Positions 25,402 to 35,083 of a DNA stretch of 64,000 nucleotides are shown here, piece by piece. Source of the stretch: Bin55 sp965205965 (lineage in GTDB: Bacteria; Pseudomonadota; Gammaproteobacteria; Pseudomonadales; Azotimanducaceae); NCBI GenBank assembly GCA_965205965.1, contig CBDBHT010000007.1:930001-994000 (forward strand). Direction: 5' to 3'. Positions within the stretch are counted from its first letter, which is position 1; the number at the start of each line of letters is the position of its first letter. Made by a program: the position numbers and the translations under genes. The notes beneath the pieces are model-generated. The model was not told the DNA's origin and did no database searches. It saw only the letters and a program-made list of their open reading frames with translations.

Positions 25402-26471
25402 GGCTCTTATGTAGTTTTATGTTGGGAGTGACTGACAAGCATCTATAATATGCGATAGTTCAATGGGTTGAGGAAAACCAATGAGTCCCCGCGAATTCAA
25501 GGGGATGCTAAACCAGATTCTTAGGCTGACCCCAGCGCAGAAGCGGAGGCTGATGCTCGGAGTCTAGAAATCGGTCAAGAGTTGACGAGCTACCCGAACA
25601 AGTTCGTCAACGGGAAGCAGAGTTGGACCGATTGCGAGTATGGTATGCATTGCGGTTCCTCAGGGGTGGTGCGTTACGGGAAGTCGGCAGGCTTGTGTCG
25701 ATTTCGTTGCCGTTCGGCATCTTGCGGACGAACCTTTCACGCGCTGGCCGGGACCTACCTTGCTGGCTTGAGGCACAAGTCAAAGTGGTCGGTATTCGAA
25801 GCGTGTTTGCGAGATCGGCTGACGCTGCATCAGTCGGCCGAGCAATGCGGGATCGCTTACCGAACCGCATTCTTGTGGCGGCATCGCTTTCTTGGCAAGC
25901 AGCAGAAAGGCTCAAGACTCAAAGGCATCGTGAAGATGGACGAGACTTATTTTCTGGAGAGTTGCAAGGGAGATCGTTCCTTAACCGAGCGTCGCCTTCC
26001 GCGCGAGCGAGGAGGAAATCGCGGATGCCGAGGGTCTGGTGCCGGACCAGCGGCCCGTCTTGACGGCAGCATCTCGCGGCGGGCCGACTGATATGGAAGC
26101 CCTCCCGTCGACGGCGCGGACGGACATCGCTCCGGCAATGTCGGAAGGGGGCTGGCCGAAGATTGCGTGTGTGTCACCGATGGACATCCCAGCTACGACA
26201 TGGCAAGCCGGAGCCTCAACATTCACCAAGAAGTGGTTCGCGGCAGCCGACGTGAACTTCGCCGCGGGTGTTGGCACCTCAACACGGTTAACCCGCGTCA
26301 TATGACCATGAGACGATGGCTGAACCATCACCACCGTGGTGTCTCTACACGCTACCTGGACCACTACATGCGCTGGTTGATGAGATCGGAATTCAAACTT
26401 GAAGAATCGACTGAGGTAGACTTCCTTTCACCTCATTTGGCAAACTATACACAAGTGGATACATAAGAGCC
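25402..26471 (+). mobile_element. IS1595-type insertion sequence, degenerate transposase, intact ends
   Basis: 1,070 bp bounded by GGCTCTTATGTA and its complement TACATAAGAGCC, flanked on both sides by TAAACTTA (8-bp target duplication typical of IS1595). The interior encodes pieces of an IS1595 transposase: 'MSPREFKGMLNQILRLTPAQ' at 25481, a zinc-ribbon region ('CRSASCGRTFHALAGTYL', about 25709), 'AEQCGIAYRTAFLWRHRFL', 'IVKMDETYFLESCKG' (catalytic Asp) and a C-terminal 'NPRHMTMRRWLNHHHRGV'. At least three frame breaks and an early stop make it inactive. A shortened copy is at 39351-39501. Confidence 0.85.
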
Positions 26472-26479
26472 TAAACTTA

Positions 26480-27117
26480 AACCCCCTGGTCCTAACACTC
26501 GATTCCCTGAACTGCTTCCCCTTAGGTGCTTTCGTTTTGAAGGGAATCGATATAAAAGGAGTATTGGCCGCCTGGTTTTTCATATCTTTAGCCACTCTCG
26601 AACCTAAATTCACTCGTATCGGTTTCCTTGAATACTCCTTGTACAGCAACCGATCGGTGATGTAGGAATCCAGACCATTGCTAAAAGGCATAACCTCGGT
26701 ATGAGCGGGTTGCATTAATTCCAGAAGATTTTGGTCATTAAACTTGTGTGGAGAAGCTCTATGCTTGAATTCAATGGCCCATCTATCACCAGTGAGTTTG
26801 TTCATGACTCGATGAAGTAGATGGCGAACTTCTTGCGAGTTCCAGATTTCAAATTCATGTACGGGGATCATGACTTTAATGTTTCTACCCCAGTTCATAT
26901 ACCTCGCTTCAATTCGGTCGCAAAATTCGACCGCTGCCGTAAACACCATCGCATCAATGACCATCTCGTTCATGCTATCCTTGACAGAATAAGAATTAAG
27001 TGAAATTTCATTGAATTTTATGTTATCATTAATTCCACACTTGATCGAACCATGCGTCGAAGATTGCCCATCTTCAAGAACATTTACTACGTATGACTTT
27101 CGTTGATTAGTAACCAT
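26480..27117 (-). pseudogene. QueC-like protein, N-terminal half (split by IS1595)
   Basis: ATG at 27117 (M-V-T-N-Q-R-K-S-Y). Contains about 140 residues of N-terminal domain not present in housekeeping QueC, then 'VMPFSNGLDS' (about 137-146), a PP-loop in which the usual S-G-G-L-D-S has N for the first G, and 'FRESSVRTRGFKF' just before the IS. PP-loop enzymes adenylate a substrate; QueC makes preQ0. The start overlaps the upstream 200-aa gene by 11 nt. Together with 24666-25401 the original protein was about 455 residues. Confidence 0.7.
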
Positions 27118-27706
27118 TCAGCTTCTGGTTTCCGAGCATAACACCATCATCAATTCCATCCTGCTTCCTAAAGCGAGGGCGTGCTTCAGCACCTCTACCA
27201 TGCACTATTTTGTTAACAAGTGCATCCGTTATATCTTTCCCACGGAATGCCTTCAATCTTTCAAGGACTAATGTTCTGTGCTTGAAATGTTCCGCTTTCA
27301 TGTAGTGCCTTTGTATGTGACGAACTCGGCGATCTCGCCATTCCATCAATGTGCCAAATACGGCCTTTTCAACTGTTCGATTTGAAATATTTTTTCCATT
27401 TTTATAGTATAATAAAAAGTGTTCAGCTAAGATTCGACTTAGTTGCGATTCTGAACAATCTTTCAGCTGTTCCAAATAGTCCAACAATCCATCATTAAAG
27501 AGATCATTTTCAGCGCGGGCCATCATTGATTGAATCTTTTTCAGCACCTTCTCAGTATCTGGTTCTTCCCAATCTCTGTGTAACGCGTTTTCGAATCTGT
27601 CGCAAAAATAAAAAGGAGTCACGTCGTAGTTGGGATCTTCCAGTAAACTCGCAGTTTGTCTCCAAAACTTGGCAATAGGTAGCGTTCTACATGGCCCGTC
27701 GTGCAT
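27107..27706 (-). CDS. 200-aa hypothetical protein of the QueC-like operon
   Basis: Starts ATG 27706 (M-H-D-G-P-C-R-T-L-P); an in-frame TTG lies two codons earlier. Soluble, charged and helical: 'FWRQTASLLEDPNYDVTPFY', 'VLKKIQSMMARAENDLFNDG', 'SESQLSRILAEHFLLYYKNG', 'LVLERLKAFRGKDI'. No family recognised. It overlaps the QueC-like gene and follows the tail of another lost gene, so it is the middle member of a three-gene operon. Does not look like QatB or QatD. Confidence 0.55.
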   Translation of the reverse strand: MHDGPCRTLPIAKFWRQTASLLEDPNYDVTPFYFCDRFENALHRDWEEPDTEKVLKKIQSMMARAENDLFNDGLLDYLEQLKDCSESQLSRILAEHFLLYYKNGKNISNRTVEKAVFGTLMEWRDRRVRHIQRHYMKAEHFKHRTLVLERLKAFRGKDITDALVNKIVHGRGAEARPRFRKQDGIDDGVMLGNQKLNGY

Positions 27707-27737
27707 CGGCAATTCCAGAATGTCAGCTTAATTGATA

Positions 27738-27828
27738 TTATAATCTGACATTGTCAATTTTAGAAAGTTCCCGATGACCTGTTTCTACCAACGTGTCGAT
27801 AATTGCGGCGTTGGAGTGTGTTTTGAGC
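27738..27828 (-). pseudogene. C-terminal tail of first gene of the QueC-like operon
   Basis: Reverse strand reads 'HSNAAIIDTLVETGHRELSK' and I-D-N-V-R-L-stop, ending 32 nt before the next start and beginning exactly at the IS630 end (27829). The rest of the gene was lost at the IS630 border. Identity unknown. Confidence 0.4.
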
Positions 27829-29064
27829 TACTAGGCTACCAGTTCTAATAATACGTGTTTATAATAGTGGATTGGAAGGGGTTCTGGGATCAGGAGGATT
27901 CGATGCCGAAGCAATACATGGTGGAGTTAGCTCAGGATGCGCGAGATGAGTTGGAAGCGGTGCTGAAGTCGAGCACGCGTCGTGCGGTGTCGGCGACGAA
28001 GCTGCAGCGTGCACGGATTCTGCTAGCCGTGGATCAGGGGGGTGCTGGCCCGGCACTGACGGACATGCAGGTGGTGGATGCGCTGGGGGTGACGGAGCGG
28101 ACCTGCCAGCACGTGCGTCGGCGGGCGGTGGAGCAGGGTCCGATGAAGGCTCTGGAGCGCAGGCCTCGGCCGTTTCCTCCGGTGCCGAAGAAGTTGGACG
28201 GGGAGAAGGAAGCGCGTCTGGTTCAGGTGGCCTGTTCGGTTCCACCGGAAGGCCGCGTTCGGTGGACCGTGAAGCTGCTGGCGGAAGAGCTGGTGCGACT
28301 TGAAGTGGGCGAATCGATTTGCGGGGAGACCGTGCGGCAGGCGTTAAAAAAAACGAATTGAAACCATGGCGGCGGGACATGTGGTGCATTCCGAAGCAGC
28401 AAAGCCATCATGTCGTGGCCGGCATGGAGCGGGTGCTTAAGGTATACCGGCGGCCGTACGACCCGCGGCATCCGGTGGTGTGCATGGACGAGATGAGCAA
28501 GCAGCTCGTGGCGGAAGTCCGCGAGAAGTTACCGGTACGCCCCGGGTCGCCGGAGAAGTACGACGCCCACTACCTCCGCCGGGGAGAATGCACGGTGTGG
28601 ATGTTCGGCGAGCCGCTGTCCGGCTGGCGGCGAGTGGCTGTCACCAAACGGCGCACGACGTTGGATTGGGCGAAGCAAGTGCGCGCACTGGCGAATCTGC
28701 CGCGTTACCGGGATGCGGAAAGCATCACGCTGGTGTGCGACAACTTGAACACCCACAGCGGTGACTCGTTCTACGCCGCGTTCCCGGCGGCCGAAGCCAG
28801 TCGGCTGAACGACCGCATCCACCTGGTGCACACGCCGAAACACGGGAGCTGGCTAAACGTTGCGGAACTGGAGTTCAGTGCGTTGCACCGCCAGTGCCTG
28901 GATCGCCGGATCGAGAGCAGGGCTTTGGTCACGTCGGAAACGGCGGCCTGGACCAAGGAGCGCAATCGCGAACAGACCGGGGTCGACTGGCAGCTCAGCG
29001 TCGACGACGCGCGCACCAAACTGAAGCATCTATACCCGAAAATTAAAACCAGTTAAACTACTAG
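27829..29064 (+). mobile_element. Complete IS630-family element (group A)
   Basis: About 1.24 kb between imperfect inverted ends (left CTACTAGGCTACCAG, right AACTGGTTTAACTACTAG read as its complement CTAGTAGTTTAACTGG). Encodes one transposase through a frameshift. A truncated copy of the same element lies at 49691-50029. Its insertion removed the front of the QueC-like operon on the left and of an AbiEi-type gene on the right, or it mediated a deletion between them. Confidence 0.8.
27903..29056 (+). CDS. IS630 family transposase (needs -1 frameshift)
   Basis: ATG 27903 after AGGAGG. The first part (to 28361) has an HTH-containing N-terminus ('DMQVVDALGVTERTCQHVRR') and ends 'ETVRQALKKTN'. 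The second part begins in the -1 frame at a run of eight A (28346-28353), continuing 'LKPWRRDMWCIPKQQ', then 'VVCMDEMSKQLV' (first Asp), 'TLVCDNLNTHSGDSFY' (second Asp), and 'HTPKHGSWLNVAELEFSAL' (Glu). This A-run is the standard programmed frameshift site of IS630 relatives, so the element may be active. Full length about 380 aa. Confidence 0.8.
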
Positions 29065-29313
29065 TCGTTGGCTGCACTTCAGTGGACATCCCGTCGAACT
29101 GCGCCACGCCCCGCGCTGGCAACTCGCCACGCCCCACCGCAAGGCGGGCGATATCATCCGTGCGTTGGCATGGCTGGGTCCTCAAGAAGTCGAGGATGGC
29201 CTCGAAGCGGTCTTGCCCGAGCTTTCTCTGGATGACCTGAACGAGCTGGCCGCTGCGCGGGCACTGATGCCGAACTGGATGGCCGAACCGGTGAGCGCGC
29301 AACTTTCGTATGG
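29065..29313 (+). pseudogene. AbiEi/DUF6088-type antitoxin, C-terminal fragment
   Basis: Open frame from the IS630 end reads 'RWLHFSGHPVELRHAPRWQL', 'ATPHRKAGDIIRALAWLG', 'DLNELAAARALMPNWMAEP' and stops at 29313 (TATGGCTGA), overlapping the AbiEii start. This is the C-terminus of the winged-helix antitoxin partner of AbiEii (DUF6088-like). About 120 N-terminal residues, including the DNA-binding part, are missing. Confidence 0.75.
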
Positions 29314-30341
29314 CTGAGGCGCGGTATCAGGACTTGTCTGCTGCCGACCGCCGGGATGCCTTGGAAGTGGCGCAGCGCAGCGGCAGCCACATGGCCCACT
29401 TGCTCGAAAAGGACATCTAGGTCGTTGCAACTCTCGGTGTGCTGTTCGATGCGCCCTTTGCCGAGCACCTGACCTTCAAAGGAGGTACATCACTCTCGAA
29501 AGTGTGGCGTGCAATCCGTCGTTTTTCCGAAGATGTCGATGTCACCTATGACATCCGCGCCTTCGCGCCGGACCTTGTGGCAGGTTCCGGCGATGAGGCG
29601 TTGCCGCCCACGCGCAGCCAGCAAAAGCGCTGGACGCGGACCATCCGCACCCGCCTAAGCGAATGGGTTCGGGACCAAGCTGGCCCAATCGTCGAACGGG
29701 GACTTGCCAGTGCCGGTTTTGCTGCAATGGTTCGTGTGGATGCAGATCGTCTTTATATCGATTACGAACCGCTGTTCGCAGCGGCAGGCTTCGTGCGCCC
29801 TGAAGTTATGATCGAATTTGGCGCACGTTCCACAGGCGAACCGCATAAAGCTGTTCCTGTCGTATGTGATGCAGCGACCTACCTTCCAAATCTGATGTTT
29901 CCCAAAGCACGCCCTATAGTGATGCTGGCGGAACGGACATTTTGGGAAAAAGCTACTGCGGTCCACGTCTTCTGCCACCAGGAGCGACGACGGGGCGAGC
30001 GCTTGTCTAGACACTGGCATGATCTCGCCCGCCTTGACGAAGCGGGAATAGTTGCGAATGCCCTGGCTGATCGTGTGCTTGCACTTTCGGTTGCGTGCCA
30101 CAAGGCCATGTTCTTTGCTGAAAACGATGCGAGCGGCAAGCGGGTCGACTACGAAGCAGCGGTCTCAGGCTATTTGCAACTCGTTCCCGTTGGAGACGCG
30201 TATTCGGTGCTTGCCGATGACTACGCAAGGATGCGGGACGATGGCATGCTTCTCGGTGAGAATGAACCGTTCGATGAGTTGATGGAACGATGTGGAGTCA
30301 TCGAAGAGCGGGCCAATGTTTCGTGGTCGAGGAACAACTAA
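29310..30341 (+). pseudogene. AbiEii/AbiGii nucleotidyltransferase toxin with internal amber
   Basis: Natural start ATG 29310, coupled to the antitoxin stop. TAG at 29418 (codon 37) interrupts 'HLLEKDI(stop)VVATLGVLF', where the family has Trp, so one base change (TGG to TAG) explains it. Downstream frame is intact to 30341: 'LTFKGGTSLSKVWRAIRRFS', then E-D-V-D-V-T (nucleotidyltransferase GGTSLSK...SEDIDL-type site), 'RPIVMLAERTFWEKATAVHV' and 'SRHWHDLARL'. Reinitiation after the amber would lose the N-terminal helix only. Toxin without an intact antitoxin makes loss of function likely. Confidence 0.8.
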
Positions 30342-30357
30342 TGGACGTATTTACTTT

Positions 30358-30902
30358 TGGGACTTATATACCTGTGTACCATAGTTTCTTAGTTGATAAT
30401 TTCATTTTAAGATCTTTTGAACTTTAGCTGAAGATTTGACAGGAAGTGGTTATGAGGTTACTTATAGCAATCCCGATTGACGTACCTATAAAGCCACTCC
30501 TATTTATGATTACGGAAGATTCTGGTTGATGGTGGTATAAGGGTTTGTTCCCACTTGTGAGCCAATAAGTATGGGTATTTAGCGTGTTTAGGGACTTTAT
30601 TGAAGTTTGATATGAAGTGGGCTCCAGATTTTTCTGACGGTTTTACACATATCCAACGATTGTTTTCGTGTTTGACTGCTCCTCCTATGAACACTTCGTC
30701 GATGGCGATTTGATAATAGATAGGCGCGTTTCTGGCTCTGCTTGGGATAGATGAGCTGCGAACATTTCGACTCTTTTTGCAGTTCTTTTTTATGCCCTCT
30801 AACGTTGTTCTATCTTTTACAATTCTCGTTTGCACGTAATAGTATATTGCTAAAAGTTATTGCTTACTAAAACTAGCTTGGTACACAGGTATATAAGTCC
30901 CA
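30358..30902. mobile_element. 545-bp element with 24-bp inverted repeats
   Basis: TGGGACTTATATACCTGTGT (left, continuing ACCA) and its exact complement at the right end (30879-30902) delimit a 545-bp element. A reverse-strand open frame (30500-30835) contains 'YYQIAIDEVFIGGAVKHENN', faintly like the catalytic region of IS1595-type transposases (DE-x-F/Y-I-G-G), but is far too short. Probably a non-autonomous or internally deleted IS. Confidence 0.65.
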
Positions 30903-30963
30903 TAAAATTATAGATTGTGGATGACAGAGGAATTGAAAGCCTCAAAATCTTGGAGCTTGAGCA

Positions 30964-31872
30964 ATGAGAAGACAAACACGAGAAATTGCACACTTGTGTT
31001 TTAAAGGTGCACGCTACGATGGACATGCACTTGATACTACCGCATTGGAAGAGTTGGTTCAATTCCAGAAAATCGTGACCGAGATGGCAAAGGCCGTGTG
31101 GAAGAGAGGACATCCAGACCGCGAACGATTGCCCAGCAATTTTGAGGAGTGTACGCAGTTTGTCTTTCGCAGGATTGAGGACGGAAGTACCATCGTACCT
31201 CTCGAAATGTCGAGCAATTCAGACCAGGACCTGTGGGGTTACCAGCACGAGGTCGTCGAGGCCGTCAATCTTACTTACGGTGCGTTCGTCGCGGCCAATC
31301 GTGACGAAGAACCGCTGCCGGAAGGTGTTCCGAGGAAGGTGCTGCCCAGCTTGGCAGCGTTTGGAAAGAAGTTACTTGGTAGTGCCGAAATACAATTCGC
31401 CCCGCCTGATAGGGAAATGACGCCTGTCTCTCCAAAGGCCCGCCAGAGGCTGGACACCATGGCCAAAGATTCCTATGTGGACGAACTGGAAATCACGGGG
31501 CTCGTACTTGAGGCCGACGTTCGCCAAAGACGGTTCCAAATCTGGATGGAGGATGGAACAAACGCTCAGGTCAGATTCACGGAACAGCAGAAATCCGAAG
31601 TTGCAACGGCACTCAAGGAACGTACTTCCATACAATTGCTTGTGAAAGGGTATGGCAAATTTCATACGGATGGATTGTTAAAACAAATCCAAAACGTGGA
31701 GTATCTTGAGGTCATTCCCGATGACGCCCCTTCGTTTGATCCAAATGCTCGTCGTGTTGAAGACATCATTGAGGAGAATTTCAGCAAGGTTCCGGATCAA
31801 GAGTGGGACAAGGTACCGTCCGATCTATCGCATCAGCACGATTTCTATCTGTATGGAATCAACAAGCGGTGA
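30964..31872 (+). CDS. 302-aa hypothetical protein upstream of MntA
   Basis: ATG 30964. The N-terminus reads 'EIAHLCFKGARYDGHALDTT' and 'ELVQFQKIVTEMAKAVW', the middle 'FRRIEDGSTIVPLE', and the C-terminal part 'DELEITGLVLEADVRQRRFQ', 'LLVKGYGKFHTDGLLKQIQN' (OB- or beta-barrel-like strands) and ends 'LSHQHDFYLYGINKR'. The C-terminal 'D-x-Y-L-Y-G' form recurs in accessory proteins beside nucleotidyltransferase/HepT and PIN toxins. No function known. The stop overlaps the MntA GTG start (GTGA), making it the first gene of the operon. Confidence 0.7.
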   Translation: MRRQTREIAHLCFKGARYDGHALDTTALEELVQFQKIVTEMAKAVWKRGHPDRERLPSNFEECTQFVFRRIEDGSTIVPLEMSSNSDQDLWGYQHEVVEAVNLTYGAFVAANRDEEPLPEGVPRKVLPSLAAFGKKLLGSAEIQFAPPDREMTPVSPKARQRLDTMAKDSYVDELEITGLVLEADVRQRRFQIWMEDGTNAQVRFTEQQKSEVATALKERTSIQLLVKGYGKFHTDGLLKQIQNVEYLEVIPDDAPSFDPNARRVEDIIEENFSKVPDQEWDKVPSDLSHQHDFYLYGINKR

Positions 31873-32318
31873 AGTCCGTTTTCGCGGACTCTAACCGGGG
31901 TTGGTTGTTCTCCCGCATCACGGCGTCGCCTGATGCCATTGCGGAATTCTGTAAACGGTGGCAAATCGCCGAATTGGCGATGTTCGGTTCGGTGCTGGGC
32001 GACGATTTCAATCGTGAGAGCGACATAGACGTACTTGTGGAGTTTGAACCGGGTTGCGTGCCGGGTATTCAGTTCGTCAGCATGGCATCGGAGTTGTCGC
32101 GACTGTTGGGGAGGCCTGTGGACGTCCTGACCCGTTCCGCTGTCGAACGAAGTCCGAACTATATCCGCCGGAGGGAGATTCTGAAATCGGCCGAGGTCAT
32201 CTACGCGGCAAGATGGTTCCTATCTTCTCGACATGCTCGTTGCGGCACTCAAGGCCACCAGGTTCCGCGCAGGGGCTCACTTATGAGCGGTTTTCCCAAA
32301 GCGAACTGCACCAAATAA
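31869..32318 (+). CDS. mntA: MntA-type nucleotidyltransferase (antitoxin), read-through C-terminus
   Basis: GTG 31869 overlapping the upstream stop. The protein has 'FCKRWQIAELAMFGSVLGDD', then F-N-R-E-S-D-I-D-V-L-V-E-F: the GSx10DxD nucleotidyltransferase site of MNT domains. MntA antitoxins AMPylate the partner HepT ribonuclease. The natural end should be near 'SAEVIYAAR' (about 32209); because bases are lost at the start of hepT, the frame runs on for ~35 unrelated residues to 32318. The catalytic domain itself is intact. Confidence 0.8.
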   Translation: MKSVFADSNRGWLFSRITASPDAIAEFCKRWQIAELAMFGSVLGDDFNRESDIDVLVEFEPGCVPGIQFVSMASELSRLLGRPVDVLTRSAVERSPNYIRRREILKSAEVIYAARWFLSSRHARCGTQGHQVPRRGSLMSGFPKANCTK

Positions 32319-32546
32319 GCGATATTCAAGGTCCTGGAAATTGTCGGCGAGGCCGCTTCCCGCGTAAGCGACAAGACCAGGAACACGCATCCGGAAATAC
32401 CGTGGCCCAATGTCATCGGCCTCAGAAACAGGATTGTGCATGCCTATTTCGAAATCGACCTCGAGGTTGTCTGGAACATTGTTAATGAAGATATCCCTGC
32501 ATTGGTCCGTGAATTGGAGCGAATAGTACCGCCGGAGGCGAGGTAG
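32213..32546 (+). pseudogene. hepT: HepT-like HEPN ribonuclease, frameshifted
   Basis: Pieces in different frames: 'SYLLDMLVAALKATRFRAG' (32220 onward), 'LTYERFSQSELHQ', and from about 32332 'AIFKVLEIVGEAASRVSDKT', 'NVIGLRNRIVHAYFEIDLEV' and 'VRELERIVPPEAR' with stop at 32544-32546. The R-N-x3-H-x-Y motif ('RNRIVHAY') is the HEPN catalytic signature of HepT. At least two single-base shifts plus a defect at the start. The stop is directly followed by the GTG of the helicase gene. Confidence 0.75.
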
Positions 32547-35083
32547 TGGCCAGAACGACTATCGATCGGTTGATCGTTAACTCCCCTTACGAAGAGCCGG
32601 CGAAGCATTGGAACTACGATCGGAAGGAGCGACCGTTCGGTCTCACCGAGGGACGCCGGCCCGCCGGTTACGTCGTCGCATCCCAGGACTCCAAGGCCTT
32701 CGACGATCCCGGCGTATTCGTCGAAATTCTTCTGGTCAACCAGATTCGTTCGCGGGTGCAGGATTGGCAGAAGGCCGGATATCCAGGTGTTTCCAGCGTA
32801 ACGCGCCGTCTTCTGGAATATTGGACGGACCCGGAAGAATTCGAGAATCGACGTTTTTTCTTTTGCCAGATCGAAGCAATAGAGACACTGATCTGGCTCA
32901 CCGAAGGGCCGACAGCCGACAAGGTGGGCGTCGATATCCCTTCCGATGGCGGTGCCTTCCAGAGATTGTGCGCAAAAATGGCAACCGGATCAGGGAAGAC
33001 CATCGTTATGGCCATGGTTGCGGCTTGGCATATCCTGAACAAGGTGGCGCAGCCAAAGGATACTCGGTTTTCCAAACACCTACTGGTCGTGGCACCGGGT
33101 CTCACGGTCAGAAACCGTCTGTCGGTGCTGGAGCCTGCCCATCCAGACAATTACTATGAATCTTTCCGCATCGTGCCACCCGCGCTACTCGACAAGCTGC
33201 GTCAAGGCAAGGTTGCAGTTCGCAACTGGCATGCACTCAACTGGGAAACCTCCGAAAAGATCGCTGACAAGCGCGGTGTGGACAAACGTGGTGCCAAGAG
33301 CGACGAAGCCTATGTGCGAGACGTGCTTGGCGACATAGCGCGTACACGGAACATTCTGGTCATCAATGATGAAGCGCATCATGCTTGGCGCGTTCCCGCC
33401 GAATCCAAGATTAGGGGTATCACCAAGGGCGATGTCGAGGAAGCAACCAAGTGGATCGGTGGGCTCGACCGAATAAATCGTGCACGGGGTATCGTCGCTT
33501 GCTACGATTTTTCAGCTACTCCCTTTACACCTTCCGGTAGGCAGAGTTCCGAAGAGGCGCTATTTGGTTGGATTGTCAGCGATTTCGGTCTAAACGATGC
33601 TATCGAATCCGGCTTGGTAAAGACGCCTCGCGTTGTGATCCGAGACGACGCGATACCCGACGCCACGACGTACAAATCTCGTCTTTATCACATCTACAAC
33701 GATCCTGAAGTGAAGGACGACTTGAACCGCAAGGCCCTCGCGGAGGAGCCGCTGCCGGATCTGGTCATGAATGGTTATTACTTACTTGGATACGATTGGC
33801 TTGAGACGCTGAAAGACCGGAATAGTCAATCATCCGCAACGCCACCAGTTATGATTACCGTTGCCAACCGCACCGAGACGGCGGCCCGGATCAAATACGC
33901 GTTCGATCATAACCGGGTTCATATTGAAGATCTTTGCAAGTCGGAGCGGACACTGCATATCGACTCGAAAGTGCTCAAGAACGCTGAAGCAGGTACGGAG
34001 CCGATCGCGGACTTCGTTGTTGATGAGTCCAGAGGAAGTGCAGGCGATGGCTCGGTACGCAAGCTGACGCAAAAGCAAAGGGCTGAATTGCTTCGTTTGC
34101 AGGTCGACTCCGTGGGCAAGCCCGGGAGAGAGGGCCAGTGGATACAGAACGTGATTTCCGTGGGGATGCTTTCCGAGGGTTGGGATGCCAAGACTGTAAC
34201 TCACATTATGGGGCTGCGCGCGTTCACCAGTCAGCTTCTCTGTGAACAAGTAGTTGGACGTGGCTTGCGTCGTACATCCTACGAAGTGAACCCGGAAACT
34301 GGTCTGTTTGAACCGGAGTATGTCAACATTTTCGGCGTGCCGTTTACGTTTCTACCTTACGAGGGTGGAGAGAATGGCCCGCCACCGCCGCCGAAGCCGA
34401 AGACCGCGATTGAGCCGGTGGAGGACAAGGCGGATTTTGAAATCTCTTGGCCTAACGTGATCCGGATAGAACACCAGTTCCGCCCACGACTGTCACTGGA
34501 TTGGGAGGCGTTGCAATCACTGGAACTTAACGCGAGCGAGACTGCGAAGCTGGTGGAACTCGCGCCAATAGTCGATGGGAAGGCCGACGTGACTCAGATC
34601 GAGGAAATTGACCTGGAAAATCTCGCGCGTGAGTTTCGGACGCAACGCATCGTCTTTGAAGTGGCGGTGGAAATGTATGACAACATGCAAAAGGAATGGC
34701 AGGGAGGAAAGGCCGTTCTGCTGGCTCAGCTGGTGCGGCTGATTGAGCAGTTCGTCAGATCGAATCTGATCGGAATAGTCCCAGCCTCGTTCGCGCGTGA
34801 CGATCTCAGGCGTCGACTGATCATCACGTTCAACATGACCAAGGTCGTTCAGCACATCTGGGAGGCCATCCGTTTCGAGAATACCTCGGCCATGGAACCG
34901 GTATTCGATCGGGACCGGCCGGTTCTTTCGACCGGCGATATGAGAACTTGGTATACAGGCAAACCGTGCGAACCCGCCACACGCAGCCACATCAATTTCT
35001 GCGTCTATGACAGCACATGGGAAGCATCAGAATCTTTTGCGTTGGATCACGCACCCGAAGTTCTCTGCGTGGGTCAAGAATGA
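32546..35083 (+). CDS. Type III restriction-like helicase (BPTD_3080-like), nuclease domain shifted out of frame
   Basis: 845 residues from GTG 32546. 'LCAKMATGSGKTIVMAMVA' (Walker A, about residue 147), 'ILVINDEAHHAW' (DEAH, about 272), 'CYDFSATPFTPSG' (motif III, about 325) and 'EQVVGRGLRRTSYE' (motif VI, about 570) define an SF2 restriction translocase. The family normally ends in a PD-(D/E)xK domain, which here lies in another frame from about 35055: one extra base (GATCAC-G-CACCCG) shifts the reading so that this product ends at 35083 with 'DHAPEVLCVGQE'. Operon with 302-aa protein, MntA, HepT. No methyltransferase partner is present in the window. Confidence 0.8.
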   Translation: MARTTIDRLIVNSPYEEPAKHWNYDRKERPFGLTEGRRPAGYVVASQDSKAFDDPGVFVEILLVNQIRSRVQDWQKAGYPGVSSVTRRLLEYWTDPEEFENRRFFFCQIEAIETLIWLTEGPTADKVGVDIPSDGGAFQRLCAKMATGSGKTIVMAMVAAWHILNKVAQPKDTRFSKHLLVVAPGLTVRNRLSVLEPAHPDNYYESFRIVPPALLDKLRQGKVAVRNWHALNWETSEKIADKRGVDKRGAKSDEAYVRDVLGDIARTRNILVINDEAHHAWRVPAESKIRGITKGDVEEATKWIGGLDRINRARGIVACYDFSATPFTPSGRQSSEEALFGWIVSDFGLNDAIESGLVKTPRVVIRDDAIPDATTYKSRLYHIYNDPEVKDDLNRKALAEEPLPDLVMNGYYLLGYDWLETLKDRNSQSSATPPVMITVANRTETAARIKYAFDHNRVHIEDLCKSERTLHIDSKVLKNAEAGTEPIADFVVDESRGSAGDGSVRKLTQKQRAELLRLQVDSVGKPGREGQWIQNVISVGMLSEGWDAKTVTHIMGLRAFTSQLLCEQVVGRGLRRTSYEVNPETGLFEPEYVNIFGVPFTFLPYEGGENGPPPPPKPKTAIEPVEDKADFEISWPNVIRIEHQFRPRLSLDWEALQSLELNASETAKLVELAPIVDGKADVTQIEEIDLENLAREFRTQRIVFEVAVEMYDNMQKEWQGGKAVLLAQLVRLIEQFVRSNLIGIVPASFARDDLRRRLIITFNMTKVVQHIWEAIRFENTSAMEPVFDRDRPVLSTGDMRTWYTGKPCEPATRSHINFCVYDSTWEASESFALDHAPEVLCVGQE

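Noticed and set aside
24666..27828. Assignment of the QueC-like operon to the Qat system
   Set aside because: No TatD-like QatD and the 200-aa neighbour does not look like QatB; only the QueC-like component fits.
27859..28389. Long proline/serine-rich open frame on the reverse strand
   Set aside because: It is antisense to the IS630 transposase; the low-complexity composition is the mirror of GC-rich codons, and there is no ribosome site.
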